Positions 8,579-16,966 are shown, counted from the stretch's first letter. The stretch is DNA of 21,069 bases from Thiobacillus sp. (GCA_011391285.1 JAABQU010000232.1:1-21069); one strand, 5' to 3'. Translations and numbers: made by a program. The notes: generated by a model not told the origin, from the letters alone.

Positions 8579-10737
8579 GCGACCTCCTTCAACTGCGTCG
8601 GCGCAGGCTGCCATCCCAGGCCGTAGTGGGCCATGCCTTCCAGAATGCCGGCGGCACAGGGCGTGCCGGCAAAATAAACCTGCTCCATGCCGCGCAGCCT
8701 GTCCAGTTCGGCGCTGTGGTTGGACACCACCACCGCCTGCGTGTCGCCGACCAGCATCTCGAGGTCGTTGCCCGAGTCGCCGGCCACCAGGAAGGCGCGC
8801 AGCGGCAAGCCCCATTTATAGGCCAGGTAGCGGATGGCCTGGCCCTTGGACGCACGGATGGGCAGCACGTCGAGATAGACGTCGTGCGAATGGATCAGGT
8901 TGGCATGCAGCCGTGCTTCACGCAGGCGGGCTTGCAGTTCGCGCAGGCTCGGTGCGGTCTCTGGGTCGACAATGAAACTCAGCTTGAAGTCGCTTTGCTG
9001 GTCGTCCGATTGCAGCGTCAGACCCGGCACGTCGTCGAACAGTGCCACCAGCGCATCACGCCGCCACAAATGCTGGATGTGGCGCCGCCATCCGCTGTCG
9101 GGACGCAATGCGGCCCCGTAATGGATTTCGCTGCCGACCGCGGTGATCAGCACGTCGGGCTGCGGCACCCGCGCCTGCCGCAGCACCTCGACCGCGCTCG
9201 GCAGATGGCGCCCGGTGGCGACGCCGAAGCCGCAGCTGCGCGGGCGCTCGCGCAGCACGCGCGACAGGGTGGCGAGTCCGGCGCGATCCCCGACCAGGGT
9301 GTTGTCGATGTCGCTTACAAGCATGCGCTCGACAAAGGGCATGGGATTGGCCGCCGGACGCTGCACCACGCGTTCGCGCCGCACCTGCTTGCGGGTGCGG
9401 TGAACGACGCGGGCAACCACCTTCAGATATTTTTCGACATGGGCGTCCCAGGTGTAGTGGCGCACCACGCCGCCGATACCACGCCGTGCATAGCGCTGCC
9501 AGGTGCGGCCGTCCGACACCACCGCAAGCAGGCCGCGGGCGATGTCGGCAGGGTCGAGCGGGTCGACCAGCACGCCGTTTTCGCAATGGGCAATGATCTC
9601 GCGCGGGCCGCCGTCGTGGGTCGCCACCACGGGCAGGCCGCTCGCCGCCGCCTCGATCAGCGTCAGGCCGAAGGGCTCGGTCAGCGCCGGGTTGACGAAC
9701 ACGCCGCGGCGCTGGGCCGCCAGCCGGTACAGCGCGGGGATGTCGTCGGACCGGTGCTGCTTGGGCAGCGCGACGCTCCCCCACAGATCGTAGCGATCGA
9801 CATCGAGCAGCAGGTCCTTCAACACATCGGCCTGCGCCTCGTCCATGCTGCGGATGTCGTCGCGGTTGCCGGCGACGATGGCGAGGTTGGCGCGTTCGCG
9901 CAGCTCGGGTGTGTCGCCGTAGGCCGCCACCAGCCGGCCCAGGTTCTTGCGCATTTCGGGGCGGCAGATGGCGAGGATGAGCGGCTTCTTCGGCTGCGTG
10001 AAAAAGCGGTCGACCAGCGCCGGCACGTGCGGCGGGATCGGCTCGCGCCCGGGCGGCGCAAACCGGGACGTATCGGTACCCGGCGGAATCACCACCGTTC
10101 GCGCCGGCTGGTGGTTGTCATAAAGGCCGTACTGCTCGTGGCTTTCCTGCGCGGTGCTGGTGACCACCCGTGCGGCATGTGCCAGCACGTCCTCCTCGGC
10201 GGCGATGCGACGGCCGAAGTTGAACTGGCGATCGATGGCCTGGGCACGGCGGCCGTGGTCGAGCAGCCGCTGGCGCTTGCAGCGGCCGAGGGAATGGCCG
10301 GTGTGCACCAGCGGGATGCCGAGCAGCTGCGACAGCTGCATGCCGACGTAGCCGGCATCGGCGTAATGGCTGTGGATGACGTCGGGCAGGCGCGGCTGCT
10401 GGCGCAAATAGCCGAGGGCGCGGTCGACCAACTGGTCGAGATGGTTCCACAGGCTTTCCTTGCGCAGATAGCGTTTGGGGCCGCACGGCAGCCGCACCAG
10501 GCGGACATGCTCGCCCAGCGCTTCGCTCGGCGCCGCATAGTCCGGCGACACCGCGGGGTCGTCGACCCGACGCGTCAGCACGTCGACCTGCTCGACCCCC
10601 GGGTGGCGCCCGAGCGCCTTGGCCAGCTCGATCACGTAGAGCGTCTGGCCACCGGTGTCGGCGTCGCGCCCCAGTTCCAGATCGTGCCCGCGCATCAGCC
10701 CGTGCACGCTCAGCATCAGCACATAGAGGTCACGCAT
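8575..10737 (-). CDS. sps: Sucrose-phosphate synthase fused to a sucrose-phosphate phosphatase domain
   Basis: The protein makes sucrose-6-phosphate from NDP-glucose and fructose-6-phosphate, and its second domain should remove the phosphate. Of 720 residues, about 1-455 form the GT4 glycosyltransferase: D-T-G-G-Q at 27-31, H-T-G-H-S-L-G at 145-151, and Glu354/Glu362 in E-P-F-G-L-T-L-I-E. Residues about 470-705 form a HAD phosphatase with all key motifs: D-I-D-N-T with Asp476 and Asp478, Lys631 in A-S-K-G-Q, and G-D-S-G-N-D at 653-658. Many SPS proteins carry a phosphatase-like domain lacking catalytic residues; this one looks complete, so a separate SPP may not be needed. ATG 10737 has GGAGG six bases upstream. 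The gene overlaps the fructokinase end by eight bases and the sucrose synthase start by four, so translation of the operon is probably coupled. Confidence 0.95.
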   Translation of the reverse strand: MRDLYVLMLSVHGLMRGHDLELGRDADTGGQTLYVIELAKALGRHPGVEQVDVLTRRVDDPAVSPDYAAPSEALGEHVRLVRLPCGPKRYLRKESLWNHLDQLVDRALGYLRQQPRLPDVIHSHYADAGYVGMQLSQLLGIPLVHTGHSLGRCKRQRLLDHGRRAQAIDRQFNFGRRIAAEEDVLAHAARVVTSTAQESHEQYGLYDNHQPARTVVIPPGTDTSRFAPPGREPIPPHVPALVDRFFTQPKKPLILAICRPEMRKNLGRLVAAYGDTPELRERANLAIVAGNRDDIRSMDEAQADVLKDLLLDVDRYDLWGSVALPKQHRSDDIPALYRLAAQRRGVFVNPALTEPFGLTLIEAAASGLPVVATHDGGPREIIAHCENGVLVDPLDPADIARGLLAVVSDGRTWQRYARRGIGGVVRHYTWDAHVEKYLKVVARVVHRTRKQVRRERVVQRPAANPMPFVERMLVSDIDNTLVGDRAGLATLSRVLRERPRSCGFGVATGRHLPSAVEVLRQARVPQPDVLITAVGSEIHYGAALRPDSGWRRHIQHLWRRDALVALFDDVPGLTLQSDDQQSDFKLSFIVDPETAPSLRELQARLREARLHANLIHSHDVYLDVLPIRASKGQAIRYLAYKWGLPLRAFLVAGDSGNDLEMLVGDTQAVVVSNHSAELDRLRGMEQVYFAGTPCAAGILEGMAHYGLGWQPAPTQLKEVA

Positions 10738-11707
10738 GTCCCGCCTCCGTTTCGAGTTGCCAGTCACGGATGAAAGGACGGTAGAAGTCCTGCGACTCCG
10801 GTATCGCCCCGCGGATCTGGCACAGCGCGCGGGCAAAGGCATCGGCACGGGCCAGCGTGTCGGCCGGCGTCCAGCCGCGCAGCATGCCGAGCATGAACAC
10901 GGCGGCAAAGCCGTCCCCTGCACCCACGGTGTCGACCACACGATTCAGCGGCGTGCCGACCACCGACTCCATGCGTCCGGCTCGATCGATCGTCCAGGCC
11001 CCCTGTGAGCCGCAGGTCACCACCACGCGCTCCAGGTCGAAGCCGGACAGCAGCACCGCTGCACGGGCTTGCGGCGTGGCACCGGCGAGCGAAAACAGGT
11101 CGCAGATGCGGTCCAGTTCGTCCGAGTTGAGCTTGACGACACGCGCCTGCTTCAGCGACCAGCGCACCGTGCCGGCCTCCACCCAGGGATCGCGCAGGTT
11201 GACGTCCAGAAAAGCGCAGGCGTCCACCGCAGCGAGCAGGTCGCGCAGCGCGCGGCGAGACTCGTCGCTGCGCTGCGACAGCGTGCCGAAATAGACCATG
11301 TCCGGGTGTGCCGACAGGCCCACCATGCGCGCCATGCTGGCATGAATGTGGTCGTAGGCCTGCTCGGGAAGGATGTCGAACGCATGACCGGCTTCGGTCT
11401 CGATCACCTTGACCCGCCCGGTCGGGCGCACCGGGTCGCTCTGCAGCCCGAGCAGGTCCAGCCCGCGCTCACTCATCGCCCGTTGCAATTGCTCGCCCAG
11501 CGCATCCTTGCCGGCCCGCGTCACCAGAACCGGATGCACTCCGAGCGCGCCCAGATGACAGCTCACGTTGAACGGTGCGCCACCCAGTACATTGCGGTCG
11601 CGAAACTGGTCGATCAGGGTCTCGCCGAAGGCGATCACGGTAGGCACCGGCACCTGCGCAGCCTCGTCGGGCAGAGGTGTAAAGCTCGCAAGGCTTGATG
11701 TGTTCAT
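10730..11707 (-). CDS. PfkB-family carbohydrate kinase, probable fructokinase
   Basis: The 325-residue cytoplasmic kinase most likely phosphorylates fructose to fructose-6-phosphate with ATP. It has the PfkB substrate-binding block G-G-A-P-F-N at 42-47, the K-L-N-S-D-E segment near 192-197 seen in fructokinases, and the C-terminal signature D-T-V-G-A-G-D-G-F at 259-267 with the catalytic base Asp265. The ATG at 11707 is preferred because GGAGG lies eight bases upstream; eleven codons of open frame before it contain no better start. It is the first large gene of the operon. Its place before SPS and sucrose synthase fits a cycle in which fructose freed by sucrose synthase returns to fructose-6-phosphate for SPS or glycolysis. 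The substrate is inferred from context; related members act on other sugars. Confidence 0.88.
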   Translation of the reverse strand: MNTSSLASFTPLPDEAAQVPVPTVIAFGETLIDQFRDRNVLGGAPFNVSCHLGALGVHPVLVTRAGKDALGEQLQRAMSERGLDLLGLQSDPVRPTGRVKVIETEAGHAFDILPEQAYDHIHASMARMVGLSAHPDMVYFGTLSQRSDESRRALRDLLAAVDACAFLDVNLRDPWVEAGTVRWSLKQARVVKLNSDELDRICDLFSLAGATPQARAAVLLSGFDLERVVVTCGSQGAWTIDRAGRMESVVGTPLNRVVDTVGAGDGFAAVFMLGMLRGWTPADTLARADAFARALCQIRGAIPESQDFYRPFIRDWQLETEAGHA

Positions 11708-11731
11708 GACTAACACCTCCAACAAATATAG

Positions 11732-11740
11732 TTTGCACAA
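11732..11740. repeat. 9-bp element TTTGCACAA, copy 1
   Basis: TTTGCACAA occurs here, about 25 bases upstream of the fructokinase start, and again at 12043-12051 in the same orientation. On the minus strand both copies (TTGTGCAAA) run directly into an AT-rich TATA-like stretch. It may be a regulator-binding site or chance. Confidence 0.3.
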
Positions 11741-11783
11741 TAGCTTTTCTGCGCACGACAGCCAGCCGTTTTTTTTGTCCGCG

Positions 11784-11888
11784 TCAGCGCGCGTAATCCG
11801 GCTTGAAGATCACCGCCGTATCGGTCAAACCCTTGCCCGCTGCAGGCATCGCGTCATAGTCGAAATTCAATTGCTTGCTTTTCGGCAT
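11784..11888 (-). CDS. Possible 34-residue small protein ahead of the fructokinase gene
   Basis: An ATG at 11888 opens a 34-codon frame ending at 11784. Most codons end in G or C, as in the surrounding genes, and the residues (M-P-K-S-K-Q-L-N-F-D-Y-D, later T-A-V-I-F-K-P-D-Y-A-R) look more protein-like than the rest of the longer open frame upstream. I recognise no family, membrane segment or metal-binding motif. There is no good ribosome-binding site before the ATG. It lies 76 bases ahead of the fructokinase start and would be inside the long leader if transcription begins near 12030. It could be a small leader protein, the remnant of a lost gene, or chance. Confidence 0.25.
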   Translation of the reverse strand: MPKSKQLNFDYDAMPAAGKGLTDTAVIFKPDYAR

Positions 11889-11998
11889 AAGCCCGTGAGC
11901 ACAGGCGTACCGCTCGGAACCACACAAACAGAACGCGCAGAAAGGAAAACCAGATACGCGGCACGCCGGTCGCAGGATGATGCGCATTCACCCCCACA

Positions 11999-12020
11999 AA
12001 CCCGGTGGCCAGACCGGGTT
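11999..12020. repeat. Perfect 8-bp inverted repeat (hairpin) in the divergent region
   Basis: AACCCGGT, a six-base loop (GGCCAG) and ACCGGGTT form a perfect GC-rich hairpin. On the minus strand it would sit about 10 bases into a transcript from the candidate promoter at 12037-12065. No T run follows directly on either strand (the T6 run on the plus strand starts 13 bases later), so a simple intrinsic terminator is unlikely. A leader structure or regulator-binding palindrome is possible. Confidence 0.45.
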
Positions 12021-12036
12021 GCAGGCGAAGCGCTTT

Positions 12037-12065
12037 TTTATATTTGCACAAAACTAATTTGTCGC
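12037..12065 (-). promoter_or_regulatory. Candidate sigma70 promoter for the sucrose operon
   Basis: On the minus strand GCGACA (12065-12060, four of six matches to TTGACA) is separated by 17 bases from TATAAA (12042-12037, five of six to TATAAT). The spacer contains one TTGTGCAAA element. Transcription would begin near 12030 and give a leader of about 320 bases before fructokinase, containing the hairpin at 11999-12020 and the possible small ORF. A TATATT nearer the gene (11725-11730) would start inside the ribosome-binding site and is less likely. Confidence 0.4.
12043..12051. repeat. 9-bp element TTTGCACAA, copy 2
   Basis: This is the second copy of the element at 11732-11740, 311 bases away in the same orientation. 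It falls in the spacer of the candidate minus-strand promoter, where a bound protein would block RNA polymerase. Confidence 0.3.
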
Positions 12066-12232
12066 GCAAGTCCGGCTGTCCTGAGGCGGGATTCGATCGC
12101 TCCGAGTTGTCGTCCGCGGTGTGGCCGCGCCGGTCTGCGCGCACGCCGATCCCGACCCTGTACCGGGATGGGGTCGTCAGTTGCAGGTAGTTCGCAGAAG
12201 GCGGTGCTCGGCAACGCGTCCCGCGCTCCGGG

Positions 12233-12261
12233 TTCAAGGCGCCATCAAGTCACGTTAGAAT
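12233..12261 (+). promoter_or_regulatory. Candidate promoter for the Mrp antiporter operon
   Basis: TAGAAT at 12256-12261 matches a -10 box in five of six positions. TTCAAG at 12233-12238, 17 bases upstream, is a weak -35. Transcription would start near 12268, about 40 bases before mnhA. Confidence 0.4.
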
Positions 12262-12309
12262 GGCCGCGTCTTCCGGCTGCCGGCCGGTGCGCATTTCGAT
12301 TTCCAATCC

Positions 12310-15108
12310 ATGACGCTTTTCTTTGCTGTCCTGACCCCTTTTGTGGGCGCAGCCCTGGTTGCGCTGGCATCCCGCCTCGGACGTTCGCATTCCGCGTGGG
12401 CGGCGGGGGCGGTCACGCTGGCATCAATAGTGTGGCTGACGCCATCGGCGCGCCTGCCTTTCGAAGGCCTGATCCTCATCCAGCAGCACGACTGGATGCC
12501 GGCGCTCGGACTCAACCTGGCGTTTCGCCTCGACGGTCTGTCGCTGTTGTTCGCCGGGCTGATCCTCGGCATCGGCCTGCTGATCGTGCTGTACGCGCGC
12601 TACTACCTGTCGGAGCGCGACAGCATGGGACGCTTCTACAGCTACCTCATGCTGTTCATGGGCTCGATGCTCGGCATCGTGCTGTCGGAAAACCTGATCC
12701 AGCTGCTGGTGTTCTGGGAGCTGACCAGCCTGTCGTCCTTTCTCCTCATCAGCTACTGGCAGCATCGCGAGGAAGCGCGCCACGGCGCGCGCATGGCGCT
12801 GGCCGTCACCGGCCTGGGCGGCTTCGCCATGCTGGGCGGCTTCCTGCTGTTGGGGCACATCGTCGGCAGCTACGAATTGTCCGACGTGTTCGCCTCGGGC
12901 GACCTCATCCGCGAACACCCGCTCTATGTGCCGACGCTGCTGCTGATCCTGCTCGGCGTATTCACCAAGTCGGCGCAGTTCCCCTTCCATTTCTGGCTGC
13001 CGCACGCGATGGCGGCGCCCACCCCGGTATCGGCCTACCTGCATTCGGCAACCATGGTGAAGGCCGGCGTATTTCTGCTGGCGCGGCTCTACCCGGCGCT
13101 GTCCGGCACCCCGGAATGGTTCTGGCTGGTCTCCGGTGCCGGACTGGCGACGCTGTTGCTGGGCGCTTACACCGCGCTGGTCAAGCACGACCTCAAGGGC
13201 CTGCTGGCCTACTCGACCATCAGCCATCTCGGCCTCATCACGCTGCTGTTCGGCCTGTCGACGCCGCTCGCGGCGGTGGCCGGCGTGTTCCATATCATCA
13301 ACCACGCCACCTTCAAGGCGTCACTGTTCATGGCGGCCGGCATCATCGATCACGAGGCCGGCACCCGCGATATGCGACGACTTCGTGGTCTATGGAAGTT
13401 CATGCCCTATACCGCAACCCTGGCGATGGTCGCCGCCGCGGCGATGGCAGGCGTGCCGCTGATGAACGGCTTTCTCTCCAAGGAAATGTTTTTCGCAGAA
13501 ATGGTGCTCGTTTCCGAAAGCTATATCGGCGGCTGGCTGCTGCCGGCCCTAGCGACCGTCGCCGGCGCATTTGCGGTGGCCTATTCGATCCGCTTCATCC
13601 ATAACGTTTTCTTCAGCGGCGCACCGGTCGATCTGCCGAAGACGCCGCACGAGCCGCCGCGCTGGATGAAGGTGCCGGTGGAAATCCTGGTGGTGTTGTG
13701 CCTGGTGGTCGGCATCGCACCCGCACTGACCGTCGCGCCGCTGCTGGCGGTGGCCGCCGAAGGCACCCTGCAGACGGCGCTGCCGGAGTACAGCCTGGCC
13801 ATCTGGCACGGCTGGAATCAGGCCCTGTTGCTGAGCATGCTTGCGACCGCCGGCGGCATCACGATCTATCTCCTGCGGCGACCACTGCTCGACTGGCACG
13901 AACGCACTCTCGGCCGACTCGACGCGCGCGTGGTCTTCAACGCATCGCAGAATGGGCTGTTCGCCCTGGCAGGCTGGATGACGCGACTGATCGATACCGG
14001 CTCGTTGCAACGCCAGGTCTTCTTCATGCTGCTGGCCGCGCTGGTGCTGGGCATCGCCCCCTGGCTGGCTGGCGGCACGCCGCTTTCCGGCACCCGAGAC
14101 GGCCTGCCGCTCGACGCGGTCAGCCTGATCGCCGCCCTCACGCTGATCGTCGCCACCCTCGCCACGGTGTGGCTGCATCGCCAGCGTTTCATCGCGCTGG
14201 TCACCATCGGCGTGGTGGGCCTGGTGGTGGCGCTCACCTTCATCAAGTTTTCCGCGCCCGACCTCGCGCTGACCCAGCTGTCGGTCGAGATCGTCACCAT
14301 TGTCCTGCTGCTGCTCGCGCTCTATTTCCTGCCCCAGCATGCCGCACCGGAACAAGACCGCGCGCGCGTCTGGCGCGACGGCGTCATCGCCCTGCTGGCA
14401 GGCGGCGGCACCGCGGCGCTGGCGTGGGCGGTGCTCACCCGCCCCTACGACACCATCGCCGGCTACTTCCTCGAGAACAGCGTTCCGGGCGGCGGCGGCA
14501 GCAACGTGGTGAACGTCATCCTGGTCGACTTCCGCGGCTACGACACCCTCGGCGAGATCACCGTGCTGGCGCTGGCCGGCCTCGGCATCGTGGCGCTGCT
14601 GCAGGGCCTGCAGCTGGCCGCGCCGACACGCGACGAGGCCGGGCGAAGCTGGGATGCCGACGCCTACCCGACGATCATGGCCACGCTCACCCGCATCCTG
14701 CTGCCGCTGGCGCTGCTGGTCGCGGCGTTCATCCTGCTGCGCGGCCACAACCAGCCGGGAGGCGGCTTCATCGCCGGCCTGATTACGGCAGTCGCGCTGA
14801 TCGTGCAATATCTCGCCAACGGCGCAGTGTGGACGCACCGGCGCATGGCGTCCGACAGCCACCCGCTGATCGCCTGGGGGCTGGCAGTCGCCGCCTTCAC
14901 CGGGTTGGCAAGCTGGCTGTTCGGCTATCCCTACCTCACCTCGACCTACGGCCATCTGGATTGGCCCATCGTCGGCGCATTCGAACTGGCCTCGGCCATG
15001 GCGTTCGATTTCGGCGTGTTCCTCGTTGTCGTCGGTGCCACGCTGATGATCCTGACCAATCTTGGCGGACTGCACCACCCGCTGCCCAAGCACAGGGAAA
15101 AGCACTGA
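12310..15108 (+). CDS. mnhA: Mrp-type Na+(K+)/H+ antiporter subunit A fused to subunit B
   Basis: This is the large subunit of the multisubunit Mrp antiporter, a complex I-related inner-membrane machine that exports Na+ or K+ in exchange for protons. The 932 residues carry the NuoL-like antiporter core (about 1-480) with Glu137 in F-W-E-L-T-S, Lys220 in F-T-K-S-A-Q-F-P, His245 and Lys251 in the next helix pair, and Lys336 in H-A-T-F-K-A. The C-terminal MrpA extension follows (to about 775), including D-T-L-G-E-I-T. A MnhB domain ends the protein (about 780-925) with the typical R-G-H-N-Q-P-G-G-G-F. The A-B fusion places it with the six-gene (group 2, Pha-like) operons. ATG 12310 has no clear ribosome-binding site, but the N-terminus M-T-L-F-F-A-V-L fits the family. 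Its stop overlaps the mnhC start by one base. Confidence 0.95.
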   Translation: MTLFFAVLTPFVGAALVALASRLGRSHSAWAAGAVTLASIVWLTPSARLPFEGLILIQQHDWMPALGLNLAFRLDGLSLLFAGLILGIGLLIVLYARYYLSERDSMGRFYSYLMLFMGSMLGIVLSENLIQLLVFWELTSLSSFLLISYWQHREEARHGARMALAVTGLGGFAMLGGFLLLGHIVGSYELSDVFASGDLIREHPLYVPTLLLILLGVFTKSAQFPFHFWLPHAMAAPTPVSAYLHSATMVKAGVFLLARLYPALSGTPEWFWLVSGAGLATLLLGAYTALVKHDLKGLLAYSTISHLGLITLLFGLSTPLAAVAGVFHIINHATFKASLFMAAGIIDHEAGTRDMRRLRGLWKFMPYTATLAMVAAAAMAGVPLMNGFLSKEMFFAEMVLVSESYIGGWLLPALATVAGAFAVAYSIRFIHNVFFSGAPVDLPKTPHEPPRWMKVPVEILVVLCLVVGIAPALTVAPLLAVAAEGTLQTALPEYSLAIWHGWNQALLLSMLATAGGITIYLLRRPLLDWHERTLGRLDARVVFNASQNGLFALAGWMTRLIDTGSLQRQVFFMLLAALVLGIAPWLAGGTPLSGTRDGLPLDAVSLIAALTLIVATLATVWLHRQRFIALVTIGVVGLVVALTFIKFSAPDLALTQLSVEIVTIVLLLLALYFLPQHAAPEQDRARVWRDGVIALLAGGGTAALAWAVLTRPYDTIAGYFLENSVPGGGGSNVVNVILVDFRGYDTLGEITVLALAGLGIVALLQGLQLAAPTRDEAGRSWDADAYPTIMATLTRILLPLALLVAAFILLRGHNQPGGGFIAGLITAVALIVQYLANGAVWTHRRMASDSHPLIAWGLAVAAFTGLASWLFGYPYLTSTYGHLDWPIVGAFELASAMAFDFGVFLVVVGATLMILTNLGGLHHPLPKHREKH

Positions 15109-15452
15109 TGGAAGCCCTCATTGCCCTGGTCATCGCGGTGCTCACCGCGGGCGGCGTGTTTCTCGCGCTGCGCGGCCACACCTTTCCGGTGGTGCTGGGG
15201 CTTACCCTGATGTCCTACGCCGTCAACCTGTTCCTGTTCGTCATGGGGCGGCTCGCCATCGGCGTGCCGCCGGTGATCAGCGACGCCGCCGCAGGCTATA
15301 CCGATCCGCTGCCGCAGGCACTGGTGCTCACCGCCATCGTCATCAGCTTCGGCATGACCGCCTTCGTCATCGTGCTGGCGCTCAAGGCGCGCGCCGAGCT
15401 CGGCAACGACCACGTCGACGGCCTGCAGCGCGAGGAGGACCGCAACGCATGA
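15108..15452 (+). CDS. mnhC: Mrp antiporter subunit C (NuoK-like)
   Basis: The 114-residue protein has three membrane helices (about 2-20, 25-48 and 70-95) and is the NuoK-like subunit of the Mrp complex. The G-L-T-L-M-S-Y-A-V-N-L stretch and the D-P-L-P-Q-A-L-V-L-T-A-I-V-I block are characteristic. A Thr-Ala-Ile-Val-Ile-Ser-Phe-Gly run begins the last helix. ATG 15108 shares one base with the stop of the A-B gene (TGATG), and GGGA lies a few bases upstream. A much longer open frame covers this region from 13698, but its earlier part is a shadow of mnhA. The stop overlaps the next gene in an ATGA. Confidence 0.93.
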   Translation: MEALIALVIAVLTAGGVFLALRGHTFPVVLGLTLMSYAVNLFLFVMGRLAIGVPPVISDAAAGYTDPLPQALVLTAIVISFGMTAFVIVLALKARAELGNDHVDGLQREEDRNA

Positions 15453-16966
15453 ACGGATTCATGCATCTGCCCATCCTGCCGGTGGTGCTGCCGCTGTTCG
15501 CCGGCATCGTGCTGCTGGCGCTCCGCAATCGCAGCCTGGCCCTGCAGCGCGGTGTCAGCTTCGTTGCCACGCTGGCGATGATCCCGCTGGCGATCGCGCT
15601 GCTTCAAACCGCCGCCGACGGAACCCATCTTGTTTATGCGCTCGGCGACTGGGTCGCGCCCTACGGAATCGTGCTGGTGGTCGACCGGTTGGCTGGGTGG
15701 ATGCTGCTGACGACGTCCCTGCTGGCGGTGTTTGCGCTGCTCTACGCGATCCGTGGAAGTGACACGCAGGGCCGCCACTTCCACGTGCTGTTCCAGCTGC
15801 AACTGTTCGGCCTGAACGGCGCCTTTCTCACCGGCGACCTGTTCAACCTGTTTGTTTTCTTCGAGATCCTGCTGCTCGCCTCCTACGGCCTGCTGCTGCA
15901 CGGCGGCGGCCGCCAGCGGGTGAAGGCGGGGCTGCATTACGTCGTCATCAACCTGGTCGGATCAACGCTGTTCCTGTTCGCCGTCGGCACGCTCTATGGC
16001 GTCACCGGCACCCTCAACATGGCTGATTTGGCGGTGAAGCTCGCAGCCACGCCGCCGGAAAATGCGGCGCTGGTTCAATCCGCCGCCCTGCTGCTGTTCG
16101 GCGTGTTCGCGCTGAAGGCCGCACTCTTACCGCTCTACCTGTGGCTGCCCGCCGCCTACGCCCACACCAGCGCCCCGGTGGCGGCGCTGTTCGCCATCAT
16201 GACCAAGGTCGGTGCCTACAGCATCCTGCGCGTCTACAGCCTGTTCGCCGGCGACACGACAGGGCCGCTGGCGAGCCTGCTCGACCCCTGGCTGGCACCG
16301 CTGGCACTCGCAACGCTCACGCTGGGCATGCTCGGCGTGGTGGCCAGCACCAGCCTGCGGCAGCAGGCGGCCTATCTGGTGGTGGCCTCCATCGGCACCC
16401 TGCTGCTGGCCTTCGGCCTCGGCAGCGTCGACGCGGTCGCCGCCGGCCTCTACTACCTGCCGCACACCTCCTTCGCCGCTGCGGCGCTGTTTCTGCTGGC
16501 CGATTCGATCAGCCACGCCCGCGGCGCGCTCGCCGACCAATTCGAATCCGGCGCCGAAATGCCGCGCGCGCGCCTGCTGGGCGGATTGTTCTTCGTCGTC
16601 GCCATCGCCATCGCCGGAATGCCGCCGCTGTCGGGTTTTCTCGGCAAGTTCATGCTGCTGAAAGCGGCGCTCGGCTCGCCGCTGCTGCCCTGGGTATGGG
16701 GCGTGGTGCTGGCCACCGGGCTGGTGAGCGTGATCGCGCTGGCGCGGAGCGGCAGCCTGTTGTTCTATCGCACGCACACCTCGCATGACCCGGCCTCGCT
16801 GACGCCTCCGACGAACGCTGCGCTGGTGCCCGTAGCGGGCCTGCTGCTGCTGGTCGCAGGCCTGGTGATCTGGGCGGGTCCGGTCTCCGACTATGCCACC
16901 GCAACCGCGGCGCAGCTGCTGCAGCCGCAGCAGTACATCGAAGCCGTGCTGGGGGCCGCGCAATGA
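15449..16966 (+). CDS. mnhD: Mrp antiporter subunit D (NuoM/N-like)
   Basis: This is the second proton-translocating subunit of the Mrp complex, related to NuoM/NuoN. It has 505 residues and about fourteen hydrophobic helices. Conserved charged residues are present: Glu139 in F-F-E-I-L-L-L-A-S-Y, Lys223 in F-A-L-K-A-A-L-L-P-L and Lys253 in I-M-T-K-V-G-A-Y-S. The motif L-W-L-P-A-A-Y-A-H-T-S-A-P-V is typical. The start at ATG 15449 overlaps the mnhC stop as ATGA, and GAGGAGG lies about ten bases upstream inside mnhC. A second ATG four codons later is possible. The stop overlaps the mnhE start in another ATGA. Confidence 0.95.
   Translation: MNGFMHLPILPVVLPLFAGIVLLALRNRSLALQRGVSFVATLAMIPLAIALLQTAADGTHLVYALGDWVAPYGIVLVVDRLAGWMLLTTSLLAVFALLYAIRGSDTQGRHFHVLFQLQLFGLNGAFLTGDLFNLFVFFEILLLASYGLLLHGGGRQRVKAGLHYVVINLVGSTLFLFAVGTLYGVTGTLNMADLAVKLAATPPENAALVQSAALLLFGVFALKAALLPLYLWLPAAYAHTSAPVAALFAIMTKVGAYSILRVYSLFAGDTTGPLASLLDPWLAPLALATLTLGMLGVVASTSLRQQAAYLVVASIGTLLLAFGLGSVDAVAAGLYYLPHTSFAAAALFLLADSISHARGALADQFESGAEMPRARLLGGLFFVVAIAIAGMPPLSGFLGKFMLLKAALGSPLLPWVWGVVLATGLVSVIALARSGSLLFYRTHTSHDPASLTPPTNAALVPVAGLLLLVAGLVIWAGPVSDYATATAAQLLQPQQYIEAVLGAAQ

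Larger units (their letters stand above)
11708..12309. other. Divergent intergenic region between the sucrose and Mrp operons
   Basis: These 602 bases separate two divergent operons. They hold a candidate promoter for each direction, a perfect 8-bp hairpin (11999-12020), two copies of TTTGCACAA, a T8 run (11769-11776), a T6 run (12034-12039) and one possible 34-residue ORF on the minus strand. Base composition around 12034-12060 is strikingly AT-rich for this genome, which suggests a control region. Other than the small ORF I see no convincing gene; overlapping frames in both directions have non-coding-looking translations. Confidence 0.7.

Noticed and set aside
8579..8815. N-terminal extension of sucrose synthase by 79 codons
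   Set aside because: It overlaps the phosphatase end of the SPS gene in another frame, while ATG 8578 has a strong ribosome-binding site and gives the family length.
8626..10773. A 715-codon open frame on the plus strand across the sucrose-phosphate synthase gene
   Set aside because: It is antisense to a gene with complete family motifs, and its translation is rich in His, Gln, Arg and Val without family features. It is a shadow of GC-rich codon use.
11725..11730. TATATT as the -10 box for the fructokinase gene
   Set aside because: The start would fall inside the ribosome-binding site and the matching -35 is only two of six.
11769..11776. T8 run as an intrinsic terminator
   Set aside because: No stem of useful length precedes it on the plus strand, and no plus-strand gene ends nearby.
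13549..15105. A 518-codon open frame on the minus strand across the Mrp A-B gene
   Set aside because: It is antisense to mnhA, with a low-complexity Gln/Asp/Arg/His-rich translation and no recognisable domain.
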